A stretch of 64,000 nt of DNA from Bacteroidetes bacterium 43-16 (GTDB taxonomy: Bacteria; Bacteroidota; Bacteroidia; Chitinophagales; Chitinophagaceae). The DNA is taken from NCBI GenBank assembly GCA_001897525.1, contig MKTB01000003.1, forward strand, positions 460,961 to 524,960, written 5' to 3'. Numbering within the stretch: position 1 is the stretch's first letter; each line of letters opens with the position of its first letter. A program made the position numbers and the translations under genes. Below the pieces are notes generated by a model. That model was not told the DNA's origin. It saw only the letters and a list, made by a program, of their open reading frames with translations, and made no database searches. This document shows positions 43,201 through 51,604 of this stretch, piece by piece.

Positions 43201-44739
43201 GTGCTAAAAGTCAAAAATCTACATATCCAGTTTGAAGGTCCCAATCCGTTCCATGCGCTCCAGGGTATTTCGTTCAAGATAGCGAAAGGCAAAACACTGG
43301 CGCTGATAGGTACCTCTGGCTCCGGGAAGTCCCTGACCTCCCTGGCGATTATGGGCCTGCTGCCGGAGAATGCCCGCCAGACCGGATACATCATCCTGGA
43401 AGAGCCTACAGGAGAATTGATTTTGAATACGCTGAGCCAGAAAGAATGGGGAAAAGTAAGGGGCAAAAAAGTAAGTATGGTGTTCCAGGAACCTATGAGC
43501 GCCCTCAACCCGATCATGTCGATCGGTGAGCAGCTGACAGAGAGTATACTTTCCCACCAGTCCATAAACCGGACATCCGCCAAAAAGCAAGCCATCGAAT
43601 GGCTGAACAAAGTGAAACTGCCTGAACCTGCAGCTATATACAGCCGTTATCCACACCAGCTCTCCGGCGGGCAAAAGCAAAGAGTCGTCATTGCCATGGC
43701 TATGTGCAACCACCCTGCTGTTCTCATTGCCGATGAGCCTACTACCGCCCTGGATGTTACTGTACAGGCAGAAGTGATCCAGCTGATGAAGCAATTGCAG
43801 GAAGAATTTGGTACTGCCCTGCTCTTTATCACCCATGACCTGGCACTGGCCAGGATGATAGCAGATGACTTTATCGTACTGGAAAAGGGAAAAGTAGTGG
43901 CTAACCTCATAACACCCGAATTTCAGGCCCCAAAGGCCGAGCCGGTAGATAATCCCTGCCTGCTTAAAGTTGAGGGCTTAAAAGTGCACTATACGGAGCG
44001 TAGCAACTGGTTAGGCAAGCAGGAGAAAGTCTTCAAAGCAGTAGACGGGGTAAGTTTTGAGATCGAGCAGGGAGACCGTATGGGCCTGGTAGGGGAATCC
44101 GGATGTGGAAAAAGTACCCTGAGTAAATGTATCCTGGGCCTCCAGAAGGCTACAGCAGGCCATATATGGTTTAAAGAAAAAGAATTGACCGGCTTAGGGG
44201 ATAAACAATGGTTTGATCTGAGAAAATCCATACAGATCATCTTCCAGGACCCCTATGCTTCCTTAAATCCCAGGCTAAACGTGCGCCAGCTTTTAGCTGA
44301 ACCGCTGCAGGTGCATAAAGTTGTGGATAAAGCCGGTATGGAGCAGCGCTTAAAACAATTGCTGGACCAGGTGCAGCTGCCTATTACAGCTTTGCAAAAA
44401 TATCCACATGAATTTTCCGGCGGCCAGCGACAGCGTATCTGTATTGCCAGGGCGCTTTCTGTAGCTCCTGAATTTATCATATGCGATGAGTCCGTTTCGG
44501 CACTCGATGTAAAGATCCAGGCACAGGTACTTGAGCTCTTATATGAGCTGCAGGCAGAGCTGGGTCTTACTTACCTGTTCATTACCCATGACCTGCAGGT
44601 GGTGAAGTCCTTTTGCAATAAAGTGATGGTGATGGAAAAAGGTTTAATAGTAGAAGAAGGTTATGCAGATAGTGTATTGAGTCATCCACAACAGGCGTAT
44701 ACCAAAAAATTATTGTCGGCTGCGCCGCATACCATATAG
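43201..44739 (+). CDS. ABC transporter ATPase with two nucleotide-binding domains (peptide/nickel type)
   Basis: A 512-residue fusion of two ABC ATPases of the DppD/DppF (oligopeptide, nickel) kind, like GsiA or YejF. Domain 1: Walker A GTSGSGKS near 40, signature LSGGQKQRV near 160, Walker B VLIADEPT. Domain 2: GESGCGKST near 300, FSGGQRQRI near 405, FIICDES near 420, with VSALDVKIQ in the D-loop. The usual DppD C-terminal Cys-rich extension is absent. A GTG at 43201 (VLKVKNLHIQF) is taken as start because a perfect promoter overlaps the earlier TTG at 43153. Permease and solute-binding protein genes are not adjacent, so the substrate is unknown. Confidence 0.9.
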   Translation: MLKVKNLHIQFEGPNPFHALQGISFKIAKGKTLALIGTSGSGKSLTSLAIMGLLPENARQTGYIILEEPTGELILNTLSQKEWGKVRGKKVSMVFQEPMSALNPIMSIGEQLTESILSHQSINRTSAKKQAIEWLNKVKLPEPAAIYSRYPHQLSGGQKQRVVIAMAMCNHPAVLIADEPTTALDVTVQAEVIQLMKQLQEEFGTALLFITHDLALARMIADDFIVLEKGKVVANLITPEFQAPKAEPVDNPCLLKVEGLKVHYTERSNWLGKQEKVFKAVDGVSFEIEQGDRMGLVGESGCGKSTLSKCILGLQKATAGHIWFKEKELTGLGDKQWFDLRKSIQIIFQDPYASLNPRLNVRQLLAEPLQVHKVVDKAGMEQRLKQLLDQVQLPITALQKYPHEFSGGQRQRICIARALSVAPEFIICDESVSALDVKIQAQVLELLYELQAELGLTYLFITHDLQVVKSFCNKVMVMEKGLIVEEGYADSVLSHPQQAYTKKLLSAAPHTI

Positions 44740-44828
44740 GCTGAAAACATAGAGTATAACAATAGCCCGCTCAACAGGTACAAGAGCAAAGAAATGAATA
44801 ATAGCAGGCGCTTTCGGCCGAATTCTTT

Positions 44829-44836
44829 TATTTTTG
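44829..44836 (+). promoter_or_regulatory. Candidate -7 element of the methyltransferase gene
   Basis: TATTTTTG matches TAnnTTTG and lies 29 bases before the ATG. No TTTG is seen at -33. Confidence 0.35.
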
Positions 44837-44865
44837 TCAGCACCAATAAAATTTCAAAGGTATAA

Positions 44866-45675
44866 ATGGGACAAGTCAAGCAGCAAATAAAATCCTTAAT
44901 AGAATCTTTAGGCTTAGGCCGTGCAGCAGATAAAGCAAGGTTCTATTATCAATACCTGCAGCAGAAAGGGAAAATAAATGCCTTCAAAGCGGCCCATCCC
45001 GGTCTGCCCCTGCCTACCCCGTTTATGATCTATGAAACCTTTCGCCTGGACTATGCCAAATACCTGGAAACCGGTAAATCTGCTGCAGTATCCATTTACG
45101 AAGAGGTAAGCCCTTTTATAGAGCTTAAGGGTAAATCTATCTTAGACTGGGGTTGTGGTCCCGGTCGTGTGGTCCGGCATTTCCCGGATATAATTCCTAC
45201 TGCACAGGTGTACGGCTCCGACTACAACAGTGAATATGTCAATTGGTGCCATGAGAACCTGAAAGAGATCACTTTTACACAAAACCAACTGGTACCCCCT
45301 ATCCCGCTGGAAGCGGCCGCTATGGACTTTATTTATGCCATTTCTATATTTACCCATTTATCGGAAAAAATGCATATGGCCTGGATGAACGAGATCTACA
45401 GGTTACTCAAACCAGGTGGTGTATTTTATTTCACCACCCATGGTGATATTACCCGTAAAAATTTACTGGAATCTGAGCAGCAGCAATATGATGCAGGTAC
45501 TATCGTGGAAAGAGGAAATGTAAAAGAAGGATACCGCATGTATGCCACCTATCATCCGCCCGCATTTATACGGCAATTGGTAGCCGGTAAATTCGAAGTG
45601 TTGAAACATCGCCCGGGTAAAGCCCAAAACTGGGGCCTGGAGCAGGATGTATGGATCATTCGCAAAAACGGGTAA
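44866..45675 (+). CDS. Class I SAM-dependent methyltransferase
   Basis: A 269-residue protein. The SAM-binding motif I is ILDWGCGPGRVVRHF near 89-103, with the acidic motif II VYGSDYNSEYVNW near 115-127. The segment AMDFIYAISIFTHLSEKMHMA near 155-175 and YRLLKPGGVFYFTTHG near 183-198 complete a Methyltransf_11/25-type fold. A helical N-terminus of about 60 residues (QQIKSLIESLGLGRAADKA) precedes it. The substrate is unknown; the layout resembles methyltransferases of surface-polysaccharide or lipid modification, but no such cluster is adjacent. Confidence 0.85.
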   Translation: MGQVKQQIKSLIESLGLGRAADKARFYYQYLQQKGKINAFKAAHPGLPLPTPFMIYETFRLDYAKYLETGKSAAVSIYEEVSPFIELKGKSILDWGCGPGRVVRHFPDIIPTAQVYGSDYNSEYVNWCHENLKEITFTQNQLVPPIPLEAAAMDFIYAISIFTHLSEKMHMAWMNEIYRLLKPGGVFYFTTHGDITRKNLLESEQQQYDAGTIVERGNVKEGYRMYATYHPPAFIRQLVAGKFEVLKHRPGKAQNWGLEQDVWIIRKNG

Positions 45676-45783
45676 CAGATTAAATTTCTTATCTCTAATC
45701 CATATATTTCTTCTAAAAAACGATTGAATAATAAAGCTTTGTGATCAGGCGTTAAAGATTTAGTTTATAAACCCTTAATTTTT

Positions 45784-46539
45784 ATGAAGCAATTATTTGT
45801 TTGTTTTTTAGTCGCCAATTTGCTGGGACAAAGTCTTTCCGCACAGGAAAAAATAGGTGTGTATCTACAGGCAGGTCCTTATCTCAATCTCAACAGTTAT
45901 AAAGTCACCGGAACAGGCAGTACACATATGCCTGCGGCCCAGCTCTCCTTTGGTACAGGGATAGAGGTAGATATTCCCGTAGCCCGGAATTTTGCTGTAA
46001 TTCCTTTTGTCAAATGGCATGGCCAGAAGCAACTGGTAGAGCAGAATGAAAGTAATGGTATGTTCACCGAGGATTCTTATTTCAGATTGTTCAACAGCTA
46101 CAGTACTCTAAATGTCGGTGCCTTTGCCCAGTACACCATGATGAGGAAAAGAAAGCTGGATTGGCATTTACTGGCCGGTCTATCTTTCTCGCGCAGCTAT
46201 AGTACTGCAAACGGCAGTAGTTATAAATTCACGTCAAATATGGATAGTGCCTATACTATCCTCATCGGCAGCGAAAACGCGGATGATAATTTTGACAGGA
46301 GGGCCAATCACTTCAATATTTCCCTGGGATCGCGTATAGCTACGCATATTAAGAAGCTGGGAGATTTTAAATTCGGTTTAGTCGTTTTTGCTCCTTTGGG
46401 CCGTATGCCTGAAGTGGCATATAGCAGTGAGTTCATCACTTCCGGGCAGTCCTTGTACACCCATACTTATACCCGTAACCGGCAGTTTAATGCAGAGGTA
46501 TCTATCCTGTACCGTTTATTTGGATGGCGGGCTTTTTAA
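45784..46539 (+). CDS. Predicted outer-membrane beta-barrel protein
   Basis: A 251-residue protein with a signal peptide (MKQLFVCFLVANLLGQSLSA, cleavage before QEK). The mature part has alternating strands and Tyr/Gly-rich turns (VYLQAGPYLNLNSYKVTG; HFNISLGSRIATHIKKLGDF) and ends in FNAEVSILYRLFGWRAF, an outer-membrane insertion-like C-terminus. It looks like a PorT- or OmpA-barrel-like small porin. No enzymatic motif and no close partner gene; function unknown. Confidence 0.65.
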   Translation: MKQLFVCFLVANLLGQSLSAQEKIGVYLQAGPYLNLNSYKVTGTGSTHMPAAQLSFGTGIEVDIPVARNFAVIPFVKWHGQKQLVEQNESNGMFTEDSYFRLFNSYSTLNVGAFAQYTMMRKRKLDWHLLAGLSFSRSYSTANGSSYKFTSNMDSAYTILIGSENADDNFDRRANHFNISLGSRIATHIKKLGDFKFGLVVFAPLGRMPEVAYSSEFITSGQSLYTHTYTRNRQFNAEVSILYRLFGWRAF

Positions 46540-46666
46540 ATTATTAATGGTTAATTATTAATTGTTAGTTATATTAACTGAACAGCGTTATTCCCTTCAA
46601 TATCTTTAATATTCTTTGGCTGTACTGTATTGCACCCGGAATAGGGAGTGGATCATCCAGCGCCCT

Positions 46667-46699
46667 AAACCTATAAGGTTTCAAAAACCTTATAGGTTT
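46667..46699. terminator. Perfect 15-bp hairpin between convergent genes
   Basis: AAACCTATAAGGTTT (46667-46681), loop CAA, AAACCTTATAGGTTT (46685-46699). It is a perfect stem of 15 bp with a 3-base loop in the space between the convergent outer-membrane gene and rpsA. It may act as a bidirectional terminator or be a dispersed palindromic element. Confidence 0.6.
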
Positions 46700-46737
46700 A
46701 ACCGGTACCTATGCTACTTGTGGCTATATGCAAAACA

Positions 46738-46769
46738 AAAAGCGCGGACTCCAAAGAGTCAGCGCTTTT
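46738..46769 (-). terminator. Rho-independent terminator of rpsA
   Basis: AAAAGCGCGGACTC, loop CAAA, GAGTCAGCGCTTTT: a 13-bp stem with one mismatch. The left A-run gives a U-run on the minus-strand transcript, 23 bases past the rpsA stop. Confidence 0.85.
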
Positions 46770-46791
46770 ATTATTAACCAATCAGATGGAA

Positions 46792-48585
46792 TTATTTTCC
46801 TTCTTCTTCGTCTTTCAATTTAGCTTTGATATCAGCTAATGCACCCAGATTACCTAAAGTTGGTTTTTCAACCTTATCCTGTACTTTCTTCACAGAATCT
46901 TTAGTTTCTTTAGCAACAGCTTCTTTTTCATCAGCTTTAGCTTGTTCCCAAACGCGTGCATGAGAAGCCATGATGCGTTTGTCGTTACGATCAAACTCGA
47001 TGATTACGAACTCTAATGTATCTTCTACATTGATATCAGAACCATCTTCTTTGCGTAAGTGACGTGCAGGAACGAAAGCTTCTAAACCATGCTCTAACTG
47101 GATGTTAGCACCTTTGTCATCTTTACGGATAACTTTGGCAGTGTGTCTAGAACCGATCGGGAAGATGCTTTCAAAGTTGATCCATGGATCATCTTCGATT
47201 TGTTTGTGACCTAAAGACAATTTGCGGTTTTCTTTATCGATAGATAAGATAGCCACTTCGATTTCATCACCTACTTTAGTAAACTCAGAAGGGTGGTTGA
47301 AACGTTTAGTCCAGCTTAAGTCACTGATGTGGATCATACCGCCGATACCTGTTTCTAACTCAACGAAAACGCCATAAGGAGTGATGTTTTTCACAGTTCC
47401 TTTGTGTTTGCTGTCAAGAGGGAAACGCTCATCGATATTTTCCCAAGGATCTTCAGTCAGTTGTTTGATAGATAAAGACATTTTGCGCTCATCTCTGTCC
47501 AGTGTTACCACTTTAGCTTCGTACTCATCACCCATAGTGAAGAATTCTTTAGCATTGATAGGTTGAGAGCTCCAGGTAATTTCAGAAACGTGTACCAGAC
47601 CTTCTACGCCAGGTAATACTTCTAAGAAAGAACCATAGTCTTCGATATTAACTACTTTACCTTTAACTACAGAACCTTCTACGATTTCAGCAGGAAGGCT
47701 GTCCCAAGGGTGAGCAGATAATTGTTTCAGGCCAAGGCTGATACGTTTTTTCTCATCATCGAAGTCAAGCACAACAACGTTCAGTTTCTGACCGTTCTCT
47801 AAAACTTCGCTCGGGTGAGAAATACGTCCCCAGCTGATGTCTGTAATGTATAACAAACCATCTACACCACCTAAATCTACGAAAGCACCGAAGTCAGTAA
47901 CATTTTTGATGGTACCTTCTAATACTTGTCCTTTCTCTAATTTAGACATGATCTCGCCGCGTTGTTGCTCCAGATCGCTTTCAATCAGCGCTTTGTGAGA
48001 AACTACAGCATTACGGATTTGCTCATTGATTTTTACAACTTTGAAATCCATTGTCTTACCTACATACTGATCGTAATCAGTAACCGGCTTAACATCGATT
48101 TGTGAACCTGGTAAGAATGTTTCCAGGCCATTAACGTCAACGATAAGACCACCTTTAGTTTTAGAGGTGATGGTACCGGTAACCACTTCGCCAGATTTGA
48201 AGTAGTCAACAACGTTTTGCCAGCTGCGCACCTGACGTGCCATACGGCGGCTCAGGTTAAGATTACCTTGACGGTCTTCTTTTTCAACAACTAACACTTC
48301 CACTTCATCACCGATTTTTACACCTGGCATGTCGCGGAATTCGTTCAAGGATACTAAACCATCAGATTTATCACCAATATTGATGATAACATCAGTTTTA
48401 GTTAAACCTTCAACAGTACCGGTGATCAATTCACCGTCGTTGATAGATTTAAATGATCCTTCATACTCTTTTTCAAGAGCTTCACGTTTGTCACTTGAGT
48501 AGTTAGAAACGTTTCTTTTGTCAATGCTCCAATCGAACTCATCGTGAGCATTGTTTTGTGGGTTAACAATAGTGTTTTCTTCCAA
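46792..48585 (-). CDS. rpsA: 30S ribosomal protein S1
   Basis: A 597-residue RNA-binding protein with six S1 domains. They begin at about residues 50 (GELITGTVEGLT), 135 (GEVVTGTITSKT), 220 (GQVLEGTIKNVTDFGAFVDL), 305 (GSVVKGKVVNIEDYGSF), 390 (KGTVKNITPYGVFVEL) and 475 (GSRHTAKVIRKDDKG). An acidic/lysine-rich tail follows. The start codon is TTG at 48585 (MEENTIVNPQNN); no ATG lies close by, and a full AGGAGG at 48593-48600 (minus) is 9 bases upstream, so the start is well supported. Length and domain number are those of the family. A -7 element TATCTTTG lies at 48631-48624. Confidence 0.96.
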   Translation of the reverse strand: MEENTIVNPQNNAHDEFDWSIDKRNVSNYSSDKREALEKEYEGSFKSINDGELITGTVEGLTKTDVIINIGDKSDGLVSLNEFRDMPGVKIGDEVEVLVVEKEDRQGNLNLSRRMARQVRSWQNVVDYFKSGEVVTGTITSKTKGGLIVDVNGLETFLPGSQIDVKPVTDYDQYVGKTMDFKVVKINEQIRNAVVSHKALIESDLEQQRGEIMSKLEKGQVLEGTIKNVTDFGAFVDLGGVDGLLYITDISWGRISHPSEVLENGQKLNVVVLDFDDEKKRISLGLKQLSAHPWDSLPAEIVEGSVVKGKVVNIEDYGSFLEVLPGVEGLVHVSEITWSSQPINAKEFFTMGDEYEAKVVTLDRDERKMSLSIKQLTEDPWENIDERFPLDSKHKGTVKNITPYGVFVELETGIGGMIHISDLSWTKRFNHPSEFTKVGDEIEVAILSIDKENRKLSLGHKQIEDDPWINFESIFPIGSRHTAKVIRKDDKGANIQLEHGLEAFVPARHLRKEDGSDINVEDTLEFVIIEFDRNDKRIMASHARVWEQAKADEKEAVAKETKDSVKKVQDKVEKPTLGNLGALADIKAKLKDEEEGK

Positions 48586-48592
48586 TTTAAAT

Positions 48593-48600
48593 GTCCTCCT
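48593..48600 (-). promoter_or_regulatory. Strong Shine-Dalgarno of rpsA with TTG start
   Basis: The minus strand reads AGGAGGACATTTAAATTGG across 48600-48582. A perfect AGGAGG, nine spacer bases and a TTG start codon are visible. Bacteroidota genes usually lack Shine-Dalgarno sequences, so this site is unusual. Confidence 0.75.
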
Positions 48601-48623
48601 TTTATAAGAAATTTTTAGGACGG

Positions 48624-48654
48624 CAAAGATAGTACTTTTTCATAATGTGGAAAA
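48624..48654 (-). promoter_or_regulatory. Promoter of rpsA
   Basis: Minus strand: TTTT (48654-48651), 19-base spacer, TATCTTTG (48631-48624). The -7 element matches fully, and the -33 has one mismatch to TTTG. The expected start near 48617 gives a leader of about 32 bases. Confidence 0.6.
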
Positions 48655-48744
48655 CTTTTTATTTTAAAATGTATAAAACGGAATTTCAGGCCGGTAAAAA
48701 GACTTTTACGTATTTTTAAATAATACAGTATAAAACAAAGAATC

Positions 48745-49320
48745 ATGGAAGCATTATGGAGCCGCATTAAAGCGGTATTGCAAAAAATAGCACCGGAACT
48801 TCCCGGGCAATTAAACCCCGGGATCAGTGAAAAAGAACTGGAAAGATTACAAAGCGGTATTGGTACAGCACTACCGGAGGACCTCATTTCCTTTTATAAG
48901 GTACATAACGGCCAGTTGAGCGAAAGCCCCGGCTTGATCAATGGGGAAGAATTATTATCTGCCGACCGCATATATGATGAATGGCTGGTGTGGAAAGATC
49001 TTTTAGACAATAAAGATTTTGAAGGTAAGGACGGACCCTACCGCTCTGATCCCGAAACCGGTATTAAAAATGACTGGTGGAATCCCTTGTGGATACCTAT
49101 TACTTATAATGGCAGCGGAGATCATATCTGTATTGACCTGGACCCTGCCGAGGGAGGCAAAAAAGGACAGATCATTATGATGTGGCATGACGATCCGGTG
49201 AGAACCCTGGAAGCAGGTTCTTTTAAAGAATGGATGGAGCGCTATGTTGATCTTCTGGAAAATGGGCAGATGGTGTATGATGAAGATTACTTTGGCATCT
49301 TTAATAAGGAAGATCTGTAA
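48745..49320 (+). CDS. SMI1/KNR4 (SUKH) family protein
   Basis: A 191-residue protein. The N-terminal helix and YKVHNGQLSESPGLINGEELLSADRI near 50-78 are typical of the SUKH superfamily. WWNPLWIPITYNGSGDHICIDLDP near 110-133 is its central conserved block, and IIMMWHDDPVRTLEAGSFKEWMERY near 140-165 completes the fold. SUKH proteins often act as immunity proteins against contact-dependent toxins, or as regulators of cell-wall synthesis in yeast. No toxin or Rhs gene is adjacent here, so an immunity role is unproven. The downstream gene follows after 101 bp. Confidence 0.85.
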   Translation: MEALWSRIKAVLQKIAPELPGQLNPGISEKELERLQSGIGTALPEDLISFYKVHNGQLSESPGLINGEELLSADRIYDEWLVWKDLLDNKDFEGKDGPYRSDPETGIKNDWWNPLWIPITYNGSGDHICIDLDPAEGGKKGQIIMMWHDDPVRTLEAGSFKEWMERYVDLLENGQMVYDEDYFGIFNKEDL

Positions 49321-49421
49321 TGCTCCTGTAGTATCCCATCCTGCTGTAACCTTGAATTTCGTCAAAAGGTGGATACGGAACATAAATATTGTTTATATAT
49401 TTTTCAAAATGTAAATAACAG

Positions 49422-50009
49422 ATGGAAACAACAACTAAAAAACCGCGCATTAAAAGAATGCTGTTTATTATACTGGCTGTATTGGTGGTTTTGGGTGGAT
49501 GGGCCTATTTTGAATTACGTGAAAAAGGGGCAACCTTTATTGATAATCCTACCAGCCAGAATATTACTGTACAGATAGACGATAAAACGTACCTGGTACC
49601 GGCCGGGCAATTTGTAGCGGCAGAAGTGTCATTAGGCACGCACAAGCTGAGCTGCCGGGAAACGGGTATTGAAAATGCCATATTAACAGTAGACCCCTGC
49701 AAACAGGGTGTGATTAACCCTACACGATCAAAATATGTGATCTATAATATTATTTATACAGAAAAAGACCTGAGTGCGGAATTTAAGCCCTACCAGGTAG
49801 CAGGCCGGGAAATATACTCCCTGCTGGGTGAACCCGAGCTTACAGATGCGCTCTTTGTCCCGGACCGCACAATGGGCAATGGGGGTAATATAGATGTGAA
49901 AGAGCCTTCGGTAAAGTCGTATAGCAGGTTAAACCAGGATTATTCCTTTTTGACAAAAATTTTCCGCCTGAAGGAGTTTTTTGCGTTTTATGATCAGCAT
50001 AAGAAATAA
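49422..50009 (+). CDS. Hypothetical membrane-anchored protein
   Basis: A 195-residue protein with a single N-terminal membrane helix (about 13-31, MLFIILAVLVVLGGWAYF) and a mainly soluble C-terminal part. The segment NPTSQNITVQIDDKTYLVPAGQFVAAEVSLGTHKLSC near 40-77 has a beta-rich, carboxypeptidase-regulatory-like pattern with two Cys. I do not recognise the family. It lies between the SUKH gene and the serine hydrolase on the same strand; a link to either is only positional. Confidence 0.55.
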   Translation: METTTKKPRIKRMLFIILAVLVVLGGWAYFELREKGATFIDNPTSQNITVQIDDKTYLVPAGQFVAAEVSLGTHKLSCRETGIENAILTVDPCKQGVINPTRSKYVIYNIIYTEKDLSAEFKPYQVAGREIYSLLGEPELTDALFVPDRTMGNGGNIDVKEPSVKSYSRLNQDYSFLTKIFRLKEFFAFYDQHKK

Positions 50010-50071
50010 GTTTATGGGATTAAATGTATAGATCTATCAAAAGGTTCAACTAAAGCGCAGCTAAAGAAAAC

Positions 50072-51298
50072 ATGAAAAAAGCAATTTTGATTTTAGTATC
50101 ATCGATAACAATTTTTTCCGGGTCAAGTTCAGGACAAGCAAAAAACTACCCTATTGAACTTAGCCATGAAATAATGGAGATTGATAAACAAAGAATTTTT
50201 AATGGTTTTTCCGTTTCCATTGTTAATGAAAAGGGAACCCTGTATCAGAAAGGGTTTGGCTTTTCAGAGGTTTTAAGAAAGAAAAAATATACGGAAAACA
50301 CTATTCAGAATATTGCATCTGTTTCTAAAACTTTTGTAGGAATTGCGCTTTTAAAAGCCCAGGAACTCGGACAATTAAATCTTGATGAGCCTGTTGATAA
50401 ATATTTACCCTTTAAGGTGTTCAATCCGGGTTTTCCAAATGAAAAAATAACACTCCGGCAATTGGCTACGCATACCTCTTCTATTACAGACAATGAATTT
50501 TATTTAAGTAAAAATTATTATTTAAAAGCAAACCAGGACCTGGGCAATGTAACATTAAACTTTGATGAGGAACAAATATTTAATCCTTCTGATTCAATCC
50601 TTTCATTGGAATCATTTTTGAAAAACATCCTTTCTGCAAATGGCAAGTGGCATCAAAATAGTTTTTCTAAGCATAAACCCGGAACCATTTATGAGTATTC
50701 CAATATCGGAACTGCTCTGGCTGCGTACATTATTGAGCAAGCCACGAATGAATCATTTTCAAACTTTACGAAGAAGCACATTTTACAACCCTTAAAAATG
50801 AATCATTCGGGGTGGAAATTTGAAGACATCCGCTTTTCAAATTTTTCAAGATTATATTCCAATCCCAAAACTCCGCTTCCTTATTATGAAATGATAACTT
50901 TTCCTGACGGTGGTTTTATCACATCTGTTAATGATTTAAGTAAATTCCTGTCAGAATTGATCAGGGGTTATAATGGAAGAGGTACAATTTTATCAAAAAA
51001 ATCATACAAGGAATATTTTCTGCCACAGCTTTCTGCTTCAAATTTTACAGAGAGAAATGAGCAAAATCCATACAGTGAATCTTATAATACGGGAATTTTT
51101 ATAGGATTTGGTTATACAGGATATATCGGGCATACAGGCGGAGACCCGGGAGTGGTATCAATGATGTTTTTCGATCCCAAAAGTAATATAGGAAGAATAA
51201 TGATCTTCAATACCAATTTCTCTGATAAAAAAGGAAATGATGCATTTTATAGCATTTGGAACCTCCTGGAAAAATATCAGCGTAAATTTGAAAAGTAA
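50072..51298 (+). CDS. Serine hydrolase of the beta-lactamase family
   Basis: A 408-residue protein with a signal peptide (MKKAILILVSSITIFSGSSSG). PBP/beta-lactamase motifs: SVSKTFVG (SxxK) near residue 85, YSNIG (YxN) near 209 and HTGGDPG near 352 (in place of KTG). It belongs to PF00144, like the gene at 494-1669, but the two are clearly different in sequence. It may be a D-aminopeptidase, esterase or PBP4-like protein. It sits in the same direction as the preceding membrane protein, with 62 bp between. Confidence 0.85.
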   Translation: MKKAILILVSSITIFSGSSSGQAKNYPIELSHEIMEIDKQRIFNGFSVSIVNEKGTLYQKGFGFSEVLRKKKYTENTIQNIASVSKTFVGIALLKAQELGQLNLDEPVDKYLPFKVFNPGFPNEKITLRQLATHTSSITDNEFYLSKNYYLKANQDLGNVTLNFDEEQIFNPSDSILSLESFLKNILSANGKWHQNSFSKHKPGTIYEYSNIGTALAAYIIEQATNESFSNFTKKHILQPLKMNHSGWKFEDIRFSNFSRLYSNPKTPLPYYEMITFPDGGFITSVNDLSKFLSELIRGYNGRGTILSKKSYKEYFLPQLSASNFTERNEQNPYSESYNTGIFIGFGYTGYIGHTGGDPGVVSMMFFDPKSNIGRIMIFNTNFSDKKGNDAFYSIWNLLEKYQRKFEK

Positions 51299-51363
51299 AT
51301 AGTACCAAAGACTGGATGAAGAAAAGGGAGGCTCAACAAATTTATAAAACCTTTTTGCCAAAA

Positions 51364-51486
51364 TGATGCGGGAAATAAAGGAGGAAAATAGCAAAGCATC
51401 CCGGATACAGATCTTGACCGATCCCAACGGCATAAGGATTACCTCCAGTAAAAAGACCCTGACCCCACAATTAAATAAACGCTAAC
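51364..51486 (+). CDS. Possible small ORF (40 codons), uncertain
   Basis: An open frame from ATG 51364 encodes a 40-residue Lys/Ser/Thr-rich peptide (MMREIKEENSKASRIQILTD...). It follows the serine hydrolase by 65 bp, and a second short frame (51316-51366, KKREAQQIYKTFLPK) overlaps its start. The two could be pieces of a frameshifted gene remnant or chance frames. No known family is recognised. Confidence 0.2.
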
Positions 51487-51604
51487 TTAGGGGTTTATTT
51501 AATTGATAAATTTAAAATTTAACAGGAAATATGCCAAAGTAAATTGACCACGCAAAAGCGAGGTATGTTTGGCAAATTCCATCTGATCATTAAAAAATAA
51601 ACAG

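Noticed and set aside
43219..43836. Long antisense frames in the ABC ATPase gene
   Set aside because: Walker and signature motifs of the sense frame are complete; the antisense frames have no recognisable domain.
48745..49320. A toxin-immunity locus built on the SUKH protein
   Set aside because: No polymorphic toxin, Rhs, VgrG or repeated immunity genes are adjacent, so only the protein family is reported.
494..51298. Antibiotic-resistance beta-lactamases (the genes at 494-1669 and 50072-51298)
   Set aside because: Both have class C-like SxxK and YxN motifs, but the third motif is HRG or HTG and family membership alone does not show beta-lactam hydrolysis; most such Bacteroidota proteins are esterases or peptidases.
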